From NCBI GenBank assembly GCA_947307055.1, contig CAMZHX010000006.1:62001-126000 (forward strand): a DNA stretch of 64,000 nucleotides, written 5' to 3'. Shown in pieces: positions 61,046 to 64,000 of this stretch. The notes beneath the pieces were generated by a model, which saw only the letters and a list, made by a program, of their open reading frames with translations, ran no database searches and was not told the DNA's origin. Source of the DNA: an uncultured Selenomonadales bacterium. Its GTDB lineage: Bacteria; Bacillota; Negativicutes; Selenomonadales; Selenomonadaceae. The stretch's first letter is position 1, and every line of letters begins with the position of its first letter. The position numbers and the translations under genes are program-made.

Positions 61046-62305
61046 ATGAGCTACTTGATTAAAGATAATCGCATTGTCTTTGAAAATGGTCACGCTATAA
61101 TGGCGGAAGAATCCGAACCCGAAAATTTCAGCATGGTTGACACTTTTATAAAAAACGGTATCAATCCCGAAATGAGTAGTAAAATTTTTCGCGAAACTCG
61201 CGACCTCGAACCGCAACGCCGTCAAGCTTTAATAAGTGCCGTAAATGTTTTGTCAGACAGCAGACCATTTGTCGACGCGGCGCAAAAAATGGCGGCTTAC
61301 GATACGCTTTGCGAAAATTTATCTCAACTCAACACGATGCGCGGCGGCGTCAAAGGCTTCAAAGGTTTTGTCGGCGAACAAATGCAAGCCGCTAATGCTA
61401 CCGCCGCCGGAAGAGCTACTCGCGTCGTCAACAACAACGGCCCCATTGATTTAATCTTCGACGGCAAGAACGGTCATAAATATCCGCAACAACTCAAAAT
61501 CGGCTACAAGCCCGGACAAATTGATTTCGCCAAGTACAAGGGGCAAAAGGTTATCGTCGACAAAGGCAATCCTTATCTGCGCGAACTTCAAGCGGAAGGC
61601 GCGCGGCACGGCGTCAAAGTCATTGAAGGCACCGTCACTGAGGCGGAGGCTAAATGGTGGGCGGACGCCATGCAACTCGAAACAAAGATAACCGGCGGCA
61701 AAACTTCCGTCATTGTCCCTAAAGTGCAATGGGCGGCAAATAATCTTTCCGCAATGCACGAGGCGGGCAAGCAAGTCGGCAAGTCGGGCGCGTTATACGG
61801 CGCGGGCTTCAGCATAGGCAAAAATATCGTCGGTATGATGCGCGGCGATGTCAGCGCGGGCGAGGCAGTTGCCAATGTCGTCATTGATACGGCAGTTTCT
61901 GGTGGCGTCGGCTATGCTATGGGCGCGGTTGGTAGCGCGGTTGCTCGGACGGCAGTTGGAAGGGCGGCGGCATCTGCATTAGGCTCGGCGACAACGGCAA
62001 TATCGGGTACAGCGGTCGGCGGAGCTGTGACGGGTGCTGTTGGTTCTGCGACGGCGGCTATAGGCGGGCTTGCTACAACGGCAACGGCTGGCGCAGTCGG
62101 GGCGGTTGGTACGGCGGGCGCGGCAGTTGGCGGAGCTTTAACGGCGGCGACAGCAGGTACCGCGATAGGCGGCGCAGTTGCTACGGGCGTCGCGGGTGCG
62201 ACGGCGGCAGGTGCGGCAATCGGCGCGGCGGCAATAGCGGCGGCTCCCGTCGTAGCTGTCGGAGCTGTTATCGGTGGATTGTTCTCACTTTTCTTTGACG
62301 ACTGA
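61046..62305 (+). CDS. Hypothetical: N-terminal nuclease-like domain plus long glycine-zipper membrane C-terminus
   Basis: GFKGFVGEQMQAANATAAGRATRVVNNNGPIDLIFDGKNGHKYPQQLKIG; about 150-residue Ala/Gly repeat tail ending AVGAVIGGLFSLFFDD. Confidence 0.65.
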   Translation: MSYLIKDNRIVFENGHAIMAEESEPENFSMVDTFIKNGINPEMSSKIFRETRDLEPQRRQALISAVNVLSDSRPFVDAAQKMAAYDTLCENLSQLNTMRGGVKGFKGFVGEQMQAANATAAGRATRVVNNNGPIDLIFDGKNGHKYPQQLKIGYKPGQIDFAKYKGQKVIVDKGNPYLRELQAEGARHGVKVIEGTVTEAEAKWWADAMQLETKITGGKTSVIVPKVQWAANNLSAMHEAGKQVGKSGALYGAGFSIGKNIVGMMRGDVSAGEAVANVVIDTAVSGGVGYAMGAVGSAVARTAVGRAAASALGSATTAISGTAVGGAVTGAVGSATAAIGGLATTATAGAVGAVGTAGAAVGGALTAATAGTAIGGAVATGVAGATAAGAAIGAAAIAAAPVVAVGAVIGGLFSLFFDD

Positions 62306-62320
62306 TTCGGGGCGTTATTG

Positions 62321-62758
62321 ATGAGCGAAGAATTTATCACAACTCTTTATGATATGCACGATATGGGCGCGCCTTTCGCCAAAACGCTCGTCGTTTACGG
62401 CTTTGGCTTCAGCGTCGGCAAATATTTCGTCAGAGTACTGCGCGGCATTATTCGATTCAGCGTGGCGATTGCCGATATTATTCGCGACACGATTATAATA
62501 TTCATAGTCGGATATTTTATCGGGCTCACGGGCATTGGAGAAAAAATTTTTGGCTCCGGCGATTCGGCAACGATGGGAATTTTGCGGGCGATAGGCGGCG
62601 GCTCAACCGAATGGTTTTGGGACTCGATGAATATATTTATTGGGACGTTTCAAGCTATGGGGATAAATTTCGCCGCGCTACCGGATTTTGTCGCTACGAT
62701 GTCAGCATTGCTAATCGGCGGGCTTATCGGCGTAATCTTTGGAATTTTATTTAGCTAA
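62321..62758 (+). CDS. Small multi-TM membrane protein paired with the preceding gene
   Basis: VYGFGFSVGKYFVRVLRG shared with the upstream protein; glycine-rich TM segments. Confidence 0.65.
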   Translation: MSEEFITTLYDMHDMGAPFAKTLVVYGFGFSVGKYFVRVLRGIIRFSVAIADIIRDTIIIFIVGYFIGLTGIGEKIFGSGDSATMGILRAIGGGSTEWFWDSMNIFIGTFQAMGINFAALPDFVATMSALLIGGLIGVIFGILFS

Positions 62759-62799
62759 TGGCTAAGCTTTTCATTAAGCATTGAATTGGAGGTTTTTAA

Positions 62800-63684
62800 A
62801 TGAAGAAGTTACCATTTATCGGTTCGTGTGTCGCGATAGTCACGCCATTTGACGAGACGAGCATAAATTTCGCTGAACTCGGACGCATGATTGACAATCA
62901 GATTGAGAATCACACGGACGCGATTTGTATCACGGGCACGACCGGCGAAACTGCTACGCTCGATAACGAAGAGCATAAAGCCGCGATGAAATTTGCGGTT
63001 GAGCACGTCAAAGGGCGCGTGCCAGTCATCGCGGGCACCGGCTCCAACGATACCGCCTATGCCGTCGAGCTTTCTCAATACGCGGAGAAAATCGGCGTCG
63101 ATGCCGTCCTTTTGGTCACGCCATATTACAACAAGTGCACGCAAAACGGACTCGTCGCGCACTATCTCAAAATCGTCGACAACATCAATATTCCCGCAAT
63201 CCTCTACAATGTGCCTGGTCGGACGGGCGTCGACATTAAGCCCGAAACTTACGCGAAACTTTGCAAGCACCCGCGCATAGTTGCGACCAAAGAGGCTAAC
63301 GGCGATTTGAGCTCGATTCTTAAGACGCGTAAACTTTGCGGCGATGACTTGGCGATTTACTCCGGCAACGACGACCAAATTATCCCGATTTTATCTTTGG
63401 GCGGCAGTGGCGTTATCTCTGTCCTGTCGAACGTCGCGCCCTATGATACCCACATGATTTGTCAAAATTATTTCGACGGCAAGGTTGACGAGGCGGCGCG
63501 TATGCAAATCGATTACTGCGACCTAATCGACGCGCTGTTTTGCGAAGTCAATCCGATTCCCGCCAAAACCGCTATGAGGCTTATGGGCTGGAACGTCGGC
63601 AAGTTGCGTATGCCGCTGAGCGAAATGGAACCCGCGCACCTCGAACAACTCAAAGCCGCGCTCAAAGCTCACAACCTCTTATAA
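62800..63684 (+). CDS. dapA: 4-hydroxy-tetrahydrodipicolinate synthase
   Basis: GTTGETATLDNEEHKA; VTPYYNKCTQNGLVAHY; YNVPGRTGVDI. Confidence 0.97.
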   Translation: MKKLPFIGSCVAIVTPFDETSINFAELGRMIDNQIENHTDAICITGTTGETATLDNEEHKAAMKFAVEHVKGRVPVIAGTGSNDTAYAVELSQYAEKIGVDAVLLVTPYYNKCTQNGLVAHYLKIVDNINIPAILYNVPGRTGVDIKPETYAKLCKHPRIVATKEANGDLSSILKTRKLCGDDLAIYSGNDDQIIPILSLGGSGVISVLSNVAPYDTHMICQNYFDGKVDEAARMQIDYCDLIDALFCEVNPIPAKTAMRLMGWNVGKLRMPLSEMEPAHLEQLKAALKAHNLL

Positions 63685-63701
63685 GGAAAGGAGAATTGCT
63701 C

Positions 63702-64000
63702 ATGAAAAAATTTCTAGTCGCGTTGGCTTTGCTGGCGACCTTCTTAACGTCGTCGGTAGCAATGGCGGCTTACGAGGAGGCTATAGAGGAGGACGCCGAC
63801 CTTAGGACGATAAAGACAATGGCGGTCGGGATGCCCGATTACTTCAAAATGGAGGAGACCGAGCCGACTATAGAAGAGTTAACGAAAATGATTTACGCGA
63901 CCGGCAGAGATTATTCTTCCCACGACATAATTTCCTATGAGGACGTAGCCGCCTCGATTCGCCGCGATACGGGCATTGACATTTACGGACTTGAGGCTTT
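63702..64000 (+). CDS. Partial secreted protein, runs off right edge
   Basis: MKKFLVALALLATFLTSSVAMAAYEEAIEEDADLRTIKTMAVGMPDYFKMEE... signal peptide, aaaggag RBS. Confidence 0.6.
   Translation, partial: MKKFLVALALLATFLTSSVAMAAYEEAIEEDADLRTIKTMAVGMPDYFKMEETEPTIEELTKMIYATGRDYSSHDIISYEDVAASIRRDTGIDIYGLEA

Overview
The 64-kb window is a mostly ordinary bacterial chromosome segment. Its gene content and style suggest Negativicutes/Selenomonadales, but this is inference only. Recognisable modules, left to right: a partial sugar-phosphate transferase, a D,D-carboxypeptidase, four paralogous secreted HAD-family proteins interleaved with two lipoproteins, a RelB/YoeB-type toxin-antitoxin pair and a double-glycine-leader peptide (1.6-9 kb). 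A Leloir galactose/lactose operon (16.4-26.7 kb), carboxylesterases and amidohydrolases (26.7-33.8 kb), a decayed polyol/inositol-type cluster (32.7-36.7 kb), a glycerol regulon (glpF-K-C-B-A) and a SCIFF ranthipeptide precursor follow. The rest includes a polyprenyl synthase, MCP, ilvC, leuCD, dapB/dapA, an ADP-ribosylglycohydrolase and macrodomain pair around a tRNA-Pro, uvrA and an M16C peptidase. Main candidate system: a tightly overlapping minus-strand operon at 9.56-15.0 kb (MATE - small CARF/Csx20-like protein - compact Cas10 with intact GGDD - Csx10-like RAMP - Csx19-like protein). It resembles a stripped type III-D CRISPR module with no CRISPR array, Cas6, Cas1/2, recognisable Cas7 or HD nuclease domain in the window. 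Second: a family of heptanucleotide (7-bp) tandem/inverted repeats scattered over 37-59 kb that invade gene ends and, in the M16C peptidase, sit in frame inside the gene. Third: a probable non-autonomous IS200/IS605-derived element at about 46.88-47.24 kb.
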